Source of the DNA: Acidobacteriota bacterium
GTDB taxonomy: Bacteria; Acidobacteriota; UBA890; WLXD01
Direction: 5' to 3'
Length of the DNA stretch: 64,000 nucleotides
NCBI GenBank assembly: GCA_012103255.1
Contig: WLXD01000006.1
Span: 186,001 to 250,000 of the forward strand
The notes below the pieces were generated by a model that was not told where the DNA came from, made no database searches, and worked only from the letters and a program-made list of their open reading frames with translations. The position numbers and the translations under genes are program-made. Positions 9,006-17,699 of this stretch are shown here, piece after piece. The first letter of the stretch is position 1. Each line of letters opens with the position of its first letter.

Positions 9006-9921
9006 CGTCTGCGCGACGGACTGAGTCCGTGAGTTCCTGCTCGATGTGATCGACAATATGGTGCGAGGTCTCGAACGAGATCTTCTTGCACAGAACCACG
9101 TGCAAGCTGACGATCTTCTGGCTACCGGCCCGGCGCGTCCGGAGACCGTGGTAGGCAAGCACCTGACCCGCATGAGCATCGAGAACCTCGACGATCTGTG
9201 ATTGCACATCGTCGGGCAACTCGCGATCCACGAGGTCGTGAAGCGACTCACTCACCACCGTGCGCACCTGCCACAAAACGAAGATCGCGATCAGCATCGA
9301 GACGAAGGGATCGAAGTAGATGATCCCCGTGAAGTACTGCACCACGAGCGCGAGGATGACTCCTGTGTGCGTGGTGAAATCCATCGAGTAGTGCAGTTGC
9401 TCGGTTGCCAGGATGGGTGACTCCGAGTCAACCGCTCGCCGGCGGATGGAACGTGAGAGCCCGAGGGCCACGGCTGCGGACACCAGCATCGTAGCGATGC
9501 CGAGACCAGTGGCCTCCACCGCCTGCGGCTCGGCTACCCGGCCGATCGCGTGATAGGCAATGGTGAGGGCCACACCGGCGAGAAGAACCGCCTGCAGTCC
9601 TCCCACCAGACTTTCGATCTTGCCGTGACCGAACGGGTGTTCGCGGTCAGGCGGCTTTTCGGCCTTCACCGCGGAGTACCAGTTGAGCCCGGAGATCACG
9701 GCATCGAGGAGCGAGTCGAGTCCCGAGGCGAGGATCGCCAGACTGTTGGTTGCAAACGCCGCCGCGGCCTTCAGAACGAAGAGTCCCAGCGCTGCCGCCA
9801 CAGCTCGCCGGAAGATCGCGGTCTTGATCTCGAGCTCTCGCGCTCGATGCTCCTCCATCACGCGCTGGGCACGCTCATGTTCGGGAGCCCGAAAACGCTC
9901 GGCGGGATCGGCGCAGGTCAT
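8929..9921 (-). CDS. Cation diffusion facilitator (CDF) metal exporter
   Basis: This 330-residue protein has six predicted membrane segments, a DREHPFGHGKIES loop after segment 3 and the GLDSLLDAV metal-site helix of CDF/FieF/ZitB exporters, followed by a cytoplasmic ferredoxin-like regulatory domain from about residue 215. The C-terminus is unusual, ending in a Cys-containing extension (HADPCGEYCPGEQRCPW) that could be an additional metal site. CDF proteins export Zn, Fe, Co or Mn by proton antiport at the inner membrane. Its ATG overlaps the upstream SDR gene stop (ATGA), showing coupling. The metal cannot be assigned. Confidence 0.85.
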   Translation of the reverse strand: MTCADPAERFRAPEHERAQRVMEEHRARELEIKTAIFRRAVAAALGLFVLKAAAAFATNSLAILASGLDSLLDAVISGLNWYSAVKAEKPPDREHPFGHGKIESLVGGLQAVLLAGVALTIAYHAIGRVAEPQAVEATGLGIATMLVSAAVALGLSRSIRRRAVDSESPILATEQLHYSMDFTTHTGVILALVVQYFTGIIYFDPFVSMLIAIFVLWQVRTVVSESLHDLVDRELPDDVQSQIVEVLDAHAGQVLAYHGLRTRRAGSQKIVSLHVVLCKKISFETSHHIVDHIEQELTDSVRRADVTIHADPCGEYCPGEQRCPWARVLK

Positions 9922-10811
9922 GCGTCTGCTGCACCCCGGCCGCCATCGCGCGCCGCCGCAAGCGCGTCGCGCGTCGAGTAGCGCGGACGGAATCCAAAAT
10001 GGGTCTTGAGTCTGGCGTTGTCGAGGATCGGTGTTCCGCCCGTAAACGCCACGAGGCCTGAAATCGACTCAACACGACCGCCCACACGACAGAGAATCGA
10101 GGCAACCTTGTACAGACCACGCGGCATGCGAGTTGCCGTTCGACCCATGGCCCGACACACGTCCTCTACCCGCATGATCCCGTCAGCGGCGACGTTATAG
10201 ACGCCAGGATTCTCCCCCCGGATTGCCTGCTGCAGGATCTCGATCGCATCTCGCAGATCCAACAGCTGCACGAAGCGACGATCGGCAGGGGTCGGAACGA
10301 GTCGAAGCCTGCCCAGCGCGGCCAACTGGGCCGAGGGCGAGCCAGCGAGCGTGGCACCGGCTCGAAACAGGTGCACGTCTTCCGGTCGTTCTTCAGCCAG
10401 ACGCCTCGCGGCGGTGTCCGTATCCACGGCAGCCCCGAGATCCGATCGTCCCGTGAGTTGGGCCTCTTCGCCGAGCGCATGACCGTTGTTGTCAGCTGCC
10501 CAGCCATAAACCGTGGCGCAACCCCAGACAACGACTCTTGCCCCTTGAGCGGCAACCGCGGCAATCAGGTCGTCCGCCGCGATCGTCGGAGCCGCACCAC
10601 GCCGTGGCGCGAACACGACCGTCACATCGGGCGAGTGCGCCTCCAGCAGGGCATCGAGTTCGGCTCTGTCATGGTATGGCTGGTGCGCAATACCCGGCGA
10701 GGCATCGCCCGACAACGCAGCTGCGAGCACAACAACGTCGTTGCCCCGCTTGGTCTCAAGGCCGGCCAGTCTCCAGCCGAGAGCTGCGTCGCCAACGATC
10801 GCTAGCCGCAT
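9918..10811 (-). CDS. NAD(P)-binding SDR-like protein, probably non-canonical epimerase/dehydratase relative
   Basis: This protein of 297 residues resembles extended short-chain dehydrogenases: an N-terminal beta-alpha-beta start (MRLAIVGDAALGW), an ATVYG segment at the SDR S-x-x-YG position, and a C-terminal substrate domain with GVYNVAADG and the usual PILDN...GF-P tail. The glycine-rich nucleotide motif is degenerate and the catalytic YxxxK expected 30-40 residues after ATVYG is absent, so it may be non-catalytic or use another mechanism. I start at the ATG at 10811; the longer frame adds a low-quality N-terminus. It is coupled to the CDF exporter by an ATGA overlap, but no functional link is evident. 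Confidence 0.65.
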   Translation of the reverse strand: MRLAIVGDAALGWRLAGLETKRGNDVVVLAAALSGDASPGIAHQPYHDRAELDALLEAHSPDVTVVFAPRRGAAPTIAADDLIAAVAAQGARVVVWGCATVYGWAADNNGHALGEEAQLTGRSDLGAAVDTDTAARRLAEERPEDVHLFRAGATLAGSPSAQLAALGRLRLVPTPADRRFVQLLDLRDAIEILQQAIRGENPGVYNVAADGIMRVEDVCRAMGRTATRMPRGLYKVASILCRVGGRVESISGLVAFTGGTPILDNARLKTHFGFRPRYSTRDALAAARDGGRGAADA

Positions 10812-11021
10812 CCTAGCGGACCACCGCGTCGCGGCAATTGGTCGACGCTCCGACACGCACCCCACCACCTGTCCTGAGGGCTGCTCGGCGGCGGGTGTCC
10901 GTGGTCACTTCCTGCTCCTGGCAAACCCGGCATCGACGAGGTGTCGCGCCGGCTGGCCTACATTACCCGCCCCACACGATGGCGTGAAGCGCGAGCACAT
11001 CCACGGCCGTCGGAGGGAGTA

Positions 11022-11072
11022 GGATCGATCCGGGCAGTGCCCGCGAGAGAAACTGTTGACGCCGCGGGCGTC
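11022..11072. promoter_or_regulatory. Cluster of three short palindromes upstream of trxB
   Basis: Three palindromes lie in tandem within the 284-base gap before trxB: GGATCGATCC (11022-11031), CGGGCAGTGCCCG (11031-11043) and GACGCCGCGGGCGTC (11058-11072). The last ends 23 bases before the trxB start codon. They could be operator half-site pairs or short RNA hairpins in the trxB leader. GC-rich DNA produces short palindromes by chance, so this is a weak call. I see no convincing -10/-35 pair in this gap. Confidence 0.3.
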
Positions 11073-11095
11073 GTCGCGCCGACAAGGAGAGTTCC

Positions 11096-12049
11096 ATGAG
11101 TGACAACCACCGTCCCGTGATCATCTTGGGTTCCGGCTGTGCCGGACTGACGGCCGCGATCTACACGGCTCGGGCCAATCTCGCTCCTCTGGTGGTTTCC
11201 GGTCGCGAGTTCGGCGGTCAGCTGTACACGACCACCGACGTCGAAAACTTCCCGGGTTTTCCCGAGGGCATCCAGGGGCCGGACCTCATCGACAACATGA
11301 AGGCTCAGGCTGAGCGTTTCGGCGCGGAGATTCTTCTGGGTCACGCCGAGTCTCTTCAAGTGGCTGAGCGTCCCTTTGGCGTCGCACTCGAAGGAGGCGT
11401 CGAGTACACCTGCGACGCGCTGATCGTGGCGACCGGCGCGTCTCCTAAGCCACTCGGTGTGCCAGGCGAGATGGAACTCCGCGGCTACGGTGTCTCAACC
11501 TGCGCTACATGCGACGCTGCCTTTTTTCGCGAGCGCCCGATCGCGGTGATCGGTGGGGGCGACTCGGCTATGGAAGAGGCCCTCTTCCTGACCAAGTTCG
11601 CCAGCAAGGTCACGTTGATCCACCGCCGTGATGAGTTCCGCGCAAGTCCGGTGATGGCGGAACGCGTGATGGCGAGCGACAAGATCGAGGTCATGTGGAA
11701 CACGGTGACGAAGGAATTCGTTGGCAGCTCCGACACCGGACTGACCTCGGTTCGTGTGGCCGACGTGAACACCGGAGAGGAATCCGATCTCGCGGTGGAT
11801 GGCTGCTTCATCGCCATTGGCCACGACCCGAACACGGCGATTCTCAAGGGGCTCGACGTCGCCGTTGACGACCTCGGGTACGTGACTGATGGCGACCGAC
11901 CGCTACCGTTTACGTCGATCGAGGGGCTTTTCGTGGCAGGCGACATTCACGACCACCACTACCGCCAGGCGATCACGGCCTCCGGGTATGGCTGTCGCGC
12001 GGCGCTCGATGCGGAGCGCTGGCTGACGAACCGCCTGATGGGAGCCTAG
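11096..12049 (+). CDS. trxB: Thioredoxin reductase
   Basis: This protein of 317 residues is the usual length for low-molecular-weight bacterial TrxB. It has the N-terminal FAD motif GSGCAGLTAA (12-21), the redox-active CATC (Cys136, Cys139), the NADPH motif GGGDSAMEEA, the HRRDEFRA segment and a C-terminal FAD-contacting VAGDIHDHHYRQ. It transfers electrons from NADPH via FAD to thioredoxin. The start ATG has a strong Shine-Dalgarno AAGGAGA six bases upstream. It is a single-gene unit, convergent with the MBL hydrolase gene (three bases between stops). No thioredoxin gene is in the window. Confidence 0.95.
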   Translation: MSDNHRPVIILGSGCAGLTAAIYTARANLAPLVVSGREFGGQLYTTTDVENFPGFPEGIQGPDLIDNMKAQAERFGAEILLGHAESLQVAERPFGVALEGGVEYTCDALIVATGASPKPLGVPGEMELRGYGVSTCATCDAAFFRERPIAVIGGGDSAMEEALFLTKFASKVTLIHRRDEFRASPVMAERVMASDKIEVMWNTVTKEFVGSSDTGLTSVRVADVNTGEESDLAVDGCFIAIGHDPNTAILKGLDVAVDDLGYVTDGDRPLPFTSIEGLFVAGDIHDHHYRQAITASGYGCRAALDAERWLTNRLMGA

Positions 12050-12052
12050 GAC

Positions 12053-12712
12053 CTAGCGTCCCTGCAGGAACGGATTCGAGACACGCTCGCGCCCTACCGT
12101 CGTATCCGGTCCGTGTCCGCTCAAGACGCGCACGTCGTCACCCAGAGGGAGCACCTGTGCGGTGATCGACTGCATGAGCGTCGCGTAGTCTCCGCCTGGC
12201 AGATCGGTTCGCCCGATCGAGCCGGAAAACAGAACGTCGCCGGACAGTAGTGTTCGCTGGCCCGAGAACCAGAATCCGACGTGTCCGGGTGCATGTCCGG
12301 GCAGGTGCAGGACGCGCGCGCTGCGTCTGCCGAGCGCCAGGTCCTGACCCGTCGATAGCCAGTCGGTTACCGGTGCCGGTGCATCCACGGGAAAACCAAA
12401 CATCATCCCCTGTTGCACAACGGCTTCGTAGAGTTGCGCGTCGTCCGGATGGAGAAGAATCGGCACGTCACCAAGCAACTCCACCGCCGCGTTGACCCCG
12501 GTCACGTGATCGAGATGGGCGTGGGTGAGCCAGATCGCCTGTACGTCGATTCCCGCATTGCCGGCAGCGTGGAGGAGGGCGTCGACCTGTCCGCCGGGAT
12601 CAACCAGGACCCCTTCTCCGGTCTCGCGATCCCCGATGACGCGCGCGTTCTCTTCAAACGGCGCCACAACCTCGGTGTGAACAAACAGCTCGGGCGTCCC
12701 GTCCCGACTCAT
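12053..12712 (-). CDS. MBL-fold hydrolase (glyoxalase II-like)
   Basis: This 219-residue metallo-beta-lactamase-fold protein has THAHLDH at residues 63-69 (His64, His66, Asp68, His69) and further ligand regions HLPGHAPGHVGF and LSGDVLF, all matching the binuclear glyoxalase II/YcbL group. These enzymes hydrolyse thioesters such as S-lactoylglutathione or related persulfides. It is the last gene of the lipA-E1-E2-E3-recD2 operon; its ATG overlaps the recD2 stop (ATGA). A thioesterase role near a lipoyl/CoA thioester complex is suggestive but unproven. Confidence 0.8.
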   Translation of the reverse strand: MSRDGTPELFVHTEVVAPFEENARVIGDRETGEGVLVDPGGQVDALLHAAGNAGIDVQAIWLTHAHLDHVTGVNAAVELLGDVPILLHPDDAQLYEAVVQQGMMFGFPVDAPAPVTDWLSTGQDLALGRRSARVLHLPGHAPGHVGFWFSGQRTLLSGDVLFSGSIGRTDLPGGDYATLMQSITAQVLPLGDDVRVLSGHGPDTTVGRERVSNPFLQGR

Positions 12713-14910
12713 TGGCGGAGTTCCTCCTGCAGACGCTCATGGAGTGCTGTATTTCGCGCTGCGGGAGAGGCGTTCCGCACCGCCCGACGCAGTGCACGAG
12801 GCTCGGCAACCAGGACCGCCACCTGAGCCGCCCGAGTGAGCGCCGTATACAGGAGATTGCGCTGCAACATCACGTGATGTTCGGGCATCAGCACCACGAC
12901 GACCCCTGGATACTCACTCCCCTGACTCTTGTGAACGGTGCTTGCATAGGCGAGCGTCAGTTCTCCCGCCTCTTCCCGTCCGTAGCCCACCAGGCGACCG
13001 TCGAAGTCGACACTCACGGACCCTTCTTCCAGCGCGAACACATGACCGATGTCCCCGTTGAAAACCTCACGGTCGTAGTCGTTGCGCAGCTGCATGACTC
13101 GATCGCCCACCCTCAAGACAGGACTCTCTGGTCGCGCCGTACTCATGCCGGGGTTGAGCGCGTCCTGAAGCATCGCATTCAGCGACGAAACACCAGCGGT
13201 GCCTCGATGCATCGGCGCAAGCACCTGGATGTCGCGACGCGCTTCCAGCCCGAAGCGTTCCGGCAGTCTACGGGTCACCACCCGCTTCACCAGATCGGCG
13301 GCGTGCTCTGAGTCGTCCGGATGGATGAGGTAGAAGTCAGTTGCGGGCGCGTCCGCCTGGTCGCGGTCAACCAGACCAGATTCCGGCAACTCGCCGGCGT
13401 TGATGCGATGCGCGTTACTCACGATGTCGCTCGCCTGCGCTTGCCGAAAAATCACCTGTAGACGCGCCGAAGGCACGACCTCGGCGTCAAGCAGGTCACG
13501 GAGCACCGCGCCGGGCCCGACGGGTGGGAGCTGATCTGCATCTCCAACCAGCAGCAGTCTCGCGCCTGGCTTCAAGGCTCCGACCAGGGCATCCATCAAC
13601 GACAGGTCGACCATCGAAACCTCATCAACGATGATGAGATCCGCGTCCAACGGGTTGTCCTCGTCGCGGCCGAAGCCGGTGTCGAACCTGTATTCGAGCC
13701 AGCGATGCAGTGTTCGCGCCTCTTGATCCGTGGCTTGCTCCATTCGTTTTGCCGCGCGGCCGGTAGGGGCGGCCAGCGCGACCGAGAGGTCTAGACGATC
13801 GGCGCAACCCACGACCGCCCGGATAAGGGTAGTTTTGCCTGTACCCGGCCCACCGGTGACCACGAGTACCGAATGGAGCAGGGCATTCTCGACGGCACGG
13901 CGCTGATGCTCATCTAGCTGGATATGCAGCCGCTGCTCGACGATCTCCAGCGCCTGTTGAACGCGGTCCCCATCATGTTCCGGCGTATCCGCAATCATCT
14001 CGGCAAGCCGTGCCGCCACGCGGCACTCGGCCGCGTGCATCCGGCGATCCCAGACACGCGATGTGCTGTCACCGGAGGGCTCGACCACAACGTAGCCGCG
14101 CACCGCCAGACTCGACACCACATCGTCGAGCGAGTCGCCGTCCTCGAGCTTCAGCAGTTTGGCCGCCGAGTTGATCAACTCGTCCTGCGGCAGGTAGCAG
14201 TGCCCCGAGCCGGCGGCGGTTCGCAACGCATGGATGACTCCCGCGCCGAGTCGTTCGCCAGCATCTTCGGCGAGCCCTACCCGAAGGGCAAGATCGTCGG
14301 CTGTGCGAAACCCGATGCCAGGGATCTCGTCGATCAATCCGTACGGATCACGTCGGACTCGAGCGACAGCTTCGTCACCCCAGGCCCGGAGCACACGCTG
14401 GGCCAGAGCCGCGCCGAGACCGTGCCCCTGCAGAAAGATACGCCCCTGACGTTCTGCCGACTTGGCCTGCCAGCCTTCGCGGATCAGCTCGAGACGCTTG
14501 GCACCGATCCCACGCACCTGCAGCAGGCGTTGCGGTTCTTCGTCGAGCACCGTAAGCGTCTCGGCTCCGAACCGCGCCACCAGGCGGCGCGCAAGCTCGG
14601 GACCGATTCCGGGCACAACTCCCGAGGCGAGGTACCGCTGCGTGCCCTCCTCGGAAGCCGGGTCAGCAGGCACCGAGGCGCGAGCTCTGAACTGCCTGCC
14701 CCACCGGGAATCGTTCTGCCACTCCCCCTCGATCTCGAGAAACTCGCCTACGAAGACGGGCGCAAGCGGGCCAACGACGGTGCCGACGGCGGTACCGCCC
14801 TCGGTCTCGAAATGGATCACGGCCCAGCCGCTCTCACGATTCTCGAAAACGATCCGGGCGACCGTGCCCCGTAGAGTGCCGTCGAAGAGGCCGGAGTCGG
14901 TGTCGGCCAA
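12709..14910 (-). CDS. recD2: RecD2-type SF1B DNA helicase
   Basis: The protein is about 733 residues from a TTG start at 14910, four bases after the lpd stop. The longer open frame extends into lpd and is Arg-rich noise. It has an N-terminal OB-like region, helix-hairpin-helix repeats (GIGPELARRL, RGIGAKRLELI), Walker A GGPGTGKT at about 353-360, Walker B IIVDEVSM, a GDADQLPPVGPG motif III, and C-terminal TVHKSQGSEYP and YTALTRA motifs. RecD2 is a 5'-3' helicase of bacteria lacking RecBCD. Its place in a lipoate/dehydrogenase operon is odd and probably reflects read-through. The start is uncertain because no clear Shine-Dalgarno is visible. Confidence 0.9.
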   Translation of the reverse strand: MADTDSGLFDGTLRGTVARIVFENRESGWAVIHFETEGGTAVGTVVGPLAPVFVGEFLEIEGEWQNDSRWGRQFRARASVPADPASEEGTQRYLASGVVPGIGPELARRLVARFGAETLTVLDEEPQRLLQVRGIGAKRLELIREGWQAKSAERQGRIFLQGHGLGAALAQRVLRAWGDEAVARVRRDPYGLIDEIPGIGFRTADDLALRVGLAEDAGERLGAGVIHALRTAAGSGHCYLPQDELINSAAKLLKLEDGDSLDDVVSSLAVRGYVVVEPSGDSTSRVWDRRMHAAECRVAARLAEMIADTPEHDGDRVQQALEIVEQRLHIQLDEHQRRAVENALLHSVLVVTGGPGTGKTTLIRAVVGCADRLDLSVALAAPTGRAAKRMEQATDQEARTLHRWLEYRFDTGFGRDEDNPLDADLIIVDEVSMVDLSLMDALVGALKPGARLLLVGDADQLPPVGPGAVLRDLLDAEVVPSARLQVIFRQAQASDIVSNAHRINAGELPESGLVDRDQADAPATDFYLIHPDDSEHAADLVKRVVTRRLPERFGLEARRDIQVLAPMHRGTAGVSSLNAMLQDALNPGMSTARPESPVLRVGDRVMQLRNDYDREVFNGDIGHVFALEEGSVSVDFDGRLVGYGREEAGELTLAYASTVHKSQGSEYPGVVVVLMPEHHVMLQRNLLYTALTRAAQVAVLVAEPRALRRAVRNASPAARNTALHERLQEELRQ

Positions 14911-14914
14911 GGCG

Positions 14915-16315
14915 TCAGATATGGAGCGGGCGGCCTTCGACCGCCAGCGCCGCCTCCTTGAACGCCTCCGAAAGCGTCGGATGCGCGTGCACCGCGAGTG
15001 CCAGGTCTTCCGCGTAGCCCTTGTAGCCCATCGCCACAACGACCTCGTGGATCAAATGGCCGGCCTCGGGTCCGATGCAATGAGCTCCGAGGATCTCGTC
15101 CGTCTCCGCGTCGGCGATGATCTTCACCCACCCTTCGACGTCGTTGCGAGCACGAGCACGGCCGTTGCCGCGGAACGGGAACCTACCGACTTTGACTTCA
15201 CGCCCGGCGAGTTCAGCGTCACTTTCGCGGATACCAACCGACGCAAGCTCTGGGTGCGTGAAGACCACGGCCGGTATGGCGTCGTACTCCATCGCCGCGG
15301 ATTCACCTGCGATGCACTCGGCCGCCACCACGCCTTCGTCCATGGCAACGTGAGCAAGCATCGGGGTGCTCACCACATCGCCGATCGCGTAGACGCCAGG
15401 AACGCCGGTGCGCATGCCGTGATCGACCGTGATGAAGCCGCGGTCGTCGGTGTCCAGACCGATGGAGCCCAGATTCAGATCGGCCGTTGCCGGTTTGCGT
15501 CCGATCGATACGAGAACTTTGTCGGCTTCGATCTCTTGGGCCTCGCCGCCCACGTCGAAACTAACCGTGACTCCATCGTCGGTGGCGTTCGCGCCGGTAA
15601 CTCGCGCGCCGGTCCGGATATCGATTCCTTGCGCCGAGAAGAGCTTCTGCGCCGTGTCGGCCAGTTCCGCATCCATTTCCGGCAGGATCCGATCCATCAT
15701 CTCGACAACCACCACATCGCTGCCGAGCCGGTTGTAGACCGAGCCGAGCTCGAGGCCGATATAGCCGCCACCGACCACGACCATTCGATCGGGCACCGTC
15801 TCAAAGTCCAGCGCCCCGCGTGACGAGACAATCCGGTCCCCATCGAACGGCACCGGCGGGAGTTGAGCCTCCGTGGAGCCCGCCGCAACGATCACGTTGG
15901 CGGCGGTGAGACTCACCGCGTCACCACCAGCCAAAGTGACATCCACCTGTCCGGGGCCCGCGAACCGGCCCTCGCCTTCGAACACTTTGACCTTGTGTTT
16001 CTTGAGAAGACTGCGCACGCCGCCGGTGAGCATCTTCACCGTCTTGGCTTTGTGCTTCTGCATCGCCACGAAGTCAACTTCCGCGCCTTCGACCTTGATG
16101 CCGAACGCAGAGGCGTGTCGAATCTCGGCCAGGAGGTGGGTCGCGTCGAGGAGCGCCTTGGAAGGGATACAGCCCACGTTCAGACACGTCCCGCCCACGA
16201 ACTCGCGCTCGACCACGGCGGCCTTCTTGCCCAACTGCGCCGCCCGAATGGCGGCGATGTAGCCGCCGGGACCGGCGCCAATGATAACGACGTCGAAACT
16301 GTGCTCCGAACTCAC
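14915..16315 (-). CDS. lpdA: Dihydrolipoyl dehydrogenase (E3)
   Basis: This 466-residue flavoprotein has the FAD motif GAGPGGYIAA, redox disulfide GGTCLNVGCIPSK (Cys44, Cys49), NAD motif VVGGGYIGLELGS, and C-terminal HAHPTLSE, whose His-Glu pair is the catalytic base. It reoxidises dihydrolipoamide on E2 with NAD+. The GTG start at 16315 is preceded by AAGGAG at good spacing; the longer open frame upstream is out of register with E2 and is not coding. All catalytic residues are present, in contrast to E1 in the same operon. Confidence 0.95.
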   Translation of the reverse strand: MSSEHSFDVVIIGAGPGGYIAAIRAAQLGKKAAVVEREFVGGTCLNVGCIPSKALLDATHLLAEIRHASAFGIKVEGAEVDFVAMQKHKAKTVKMLTGGVRSLLKKHKVKVFEGEGRFAGPGQVDVTLAGGDAVSLTAANVIVAAGSTEAQLPPVPFDGDRIVSSRGALDFETVPDRMVVVGGGYIGLELGSVYNRLGSDVVVVEMMDRILPEMDAELADTAQKLFSAQGIDIRTGARVTGANATDDGVTVSFDVGGEAQEIEADKVLVSIGRKPATADLNLGSIGLDTDDRGFITVDHGMRTGVPGVYAIGDVVSTPMLAHVAMDEGVVAAECIAGESAAMEYDAIPAVVFTHPELASVGIRESDAELAGREVKVGRFPFRGNGRARARNDVEGWVKIIADAETDEILGAHCIGPEAGHLIHEVVVAMGYKGYAEDLALAVHAHPTLSEAFKEAALAVEGRPLHI

Positions 16316-16362
16316 GCGAAACTCCTTCCTGGTAGGCGACGCGATGACGTGCGCCGCGCCGC

Positions 16363-17688
16363 TTAGGGCTGGCCGAGCACCTGCAGCTTTGGGTCCTCGA
16401 GCAGCGCCACCATGTCGCGCATGAACAGAGCGCCTGGGGCACCGTCCACGATGCGATGGTCGAGCGAAATAGCCATATTCACCATCTGCCGGATCACGAT
16501 CTCGTCGTCGCGCACCACTGGCCGCGGCCGGATCGCTGTGACACCGAGAATCGCCACTTCCGGGTGGTTGATGATCGGCGTGGCGAGAACGCCGCCGATG
16601 TTCCCGGTGCTGGTGATTGTGATGGTGCCACCCGTCAGGTCGTCCATTGAACTGCGTCCATCGCGCGCGTCGGTTGCCAGACGATCGATCTCGCGCGCCA
16701 AGTCGAAAATGCTCAACCGATCCGCGTTCTTCACCACAGGAACCACCAGACCTCGCTCCGTGTCCGTAGCGATCCCGACGTTGTAGTAATTCTTGTAGAT
16801 CAACTCGCCAGCTTCTTCGTCGAGCGAGGAATTCAGAATCGGGTGCCGTTTCGCGGCCTCGACGAGCGCCTTGATGAAGAACGGCAGGTACGTGACCTTG
16901 ATGCCTGCCTGAGCGCCCATCGCCTTGGCGCGGGCGCGCAGTTCGACGATCTCGGTAACGTCGCATTCTTCGACGTAGGTGAAGTGCGGAATCACGCGCT
17001 TGGCTTCGGCGAGCCGCGCTGCGATACGCCTGCGCAATCCGCGGAACGGCACGCGTTCTTCGAGCTCGCCCGGCGGTGCAGCGGCACCTGCAGGCACTGA
17101 CTTCGCCACCGGAGCCGACGGTGCTACTGGCTCGGCTGCGGCGGGCGTCGGCGTGTCGACCGAAGTTGCTGCGGGTGTTGCCACGCGACCGTCCAGGTCC
17201 TCTTTCATCACCATGCCGCCGCGGCCACTGCCCTCGACCTCGGCGAGGTCGATTCCCTTCTCTCTTGCCAATCGACGCGTTGCCGGTGTGGCGCGCACGC
17301 GGCCCGGGCCAGCTGACGGCGCCTCCCAGACCGGCCGGTCCGACTCCTCCAACTCGGCGCGCGCCACTGCGCGTGCCGCATCCACGGTCTTCTGGTCCGC
17401 AGGCGGTGAAGCCGGTCGGTTGGGCATCTCAACTTCGGGCGCCGGAGCGGTTGATTCGCCTTCGCCGAACACCATGATGACCGCGCCGACATCAACTACG
17501 TCGCCCTCGGCCGCTAGCAACTCGGCGACGACGCCAGGCCCGGGGGACGGGATCTCAACGGTCGCCTTGTCCGTCATCACTTCGACAAGCGGCGTGTCTT
17601 CGACCACCTCGTCACCGACGGCGACGAGCCACTTGATAATCTCGCCCTCAGCGGTTCCTTCACCGATCTCGGGTAGCTTGAACTCCAC
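16363..17688 (-). CDS. Dihydrolipoamide acyltransferase (E2)
   Basis: This 441-residue protein has one lipoyl domain with the DK-A lipoylation site (Lys41 in VMTDKATVEIP), an acidic/Ala-Pro linker, a peripheral-subunit-binding domain (RATPATRRLAREKGIDL, about residues 125-160), a second Ala/Pro linker and the catalytic acyltransferase domain ending with SLDHRIVDGA (His411, Asp415). It forms the core of a 2-oxoacid dehydrogenase complex and passes acyl groups to CoA. The architecture resembles branched-chain or BkdB-like E2s more than multi-lipoyl pyruvate E2s. It is 11 bases downstream of E1 beta. Confidence 0.93.
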   Translation of the reverse strand: MEFKLPEIGEGTAEGEIIKWLVAVGDEVVEDTPLVEVMTDKATVEIPSPGPGVVAELLAAEGDVVDVGAVIMVFGEGESTAPAPEVEMPNRPASPPADQKTVDAARAVARAELEESDRPVWEAPSAGPGRVRATPATRRLAREKGIDLAEVEGSGRGGMVMKEDLDGRVATPAATSVDTPTPAAAEPVAPSAPVAKSVPAGAAAPPGELEERVPFRGLRRRIAARLAEAKRVIPHFTYVEECDVTEIVELRARAKAMGAQAGIKVTYLPFFIKALVEAAKRHPILNSSLDEEAGELIYKNYYNVGIATDTERGLVVPVVKNADRLSIFDLAREIDRLATDARDGRSSMDDLTGGTITITSTGNIGGVLATPIINHPEVAILGVTAIRPRPVVRDDEIVIRQMVNMAISLDHRIVDGAPGALFMRDMVALLEDPKLQVLGQP

Positions 17689-17699
17689 AGGCGTCGACC

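Noticed and set aside
14911-15039. Upstream extension of the recD2 frame
   Set aside because: It overlaps the end of lpdA out of frame and is Arg/Trp-rich. The TTG at 14910 gives a family-length RecD2.
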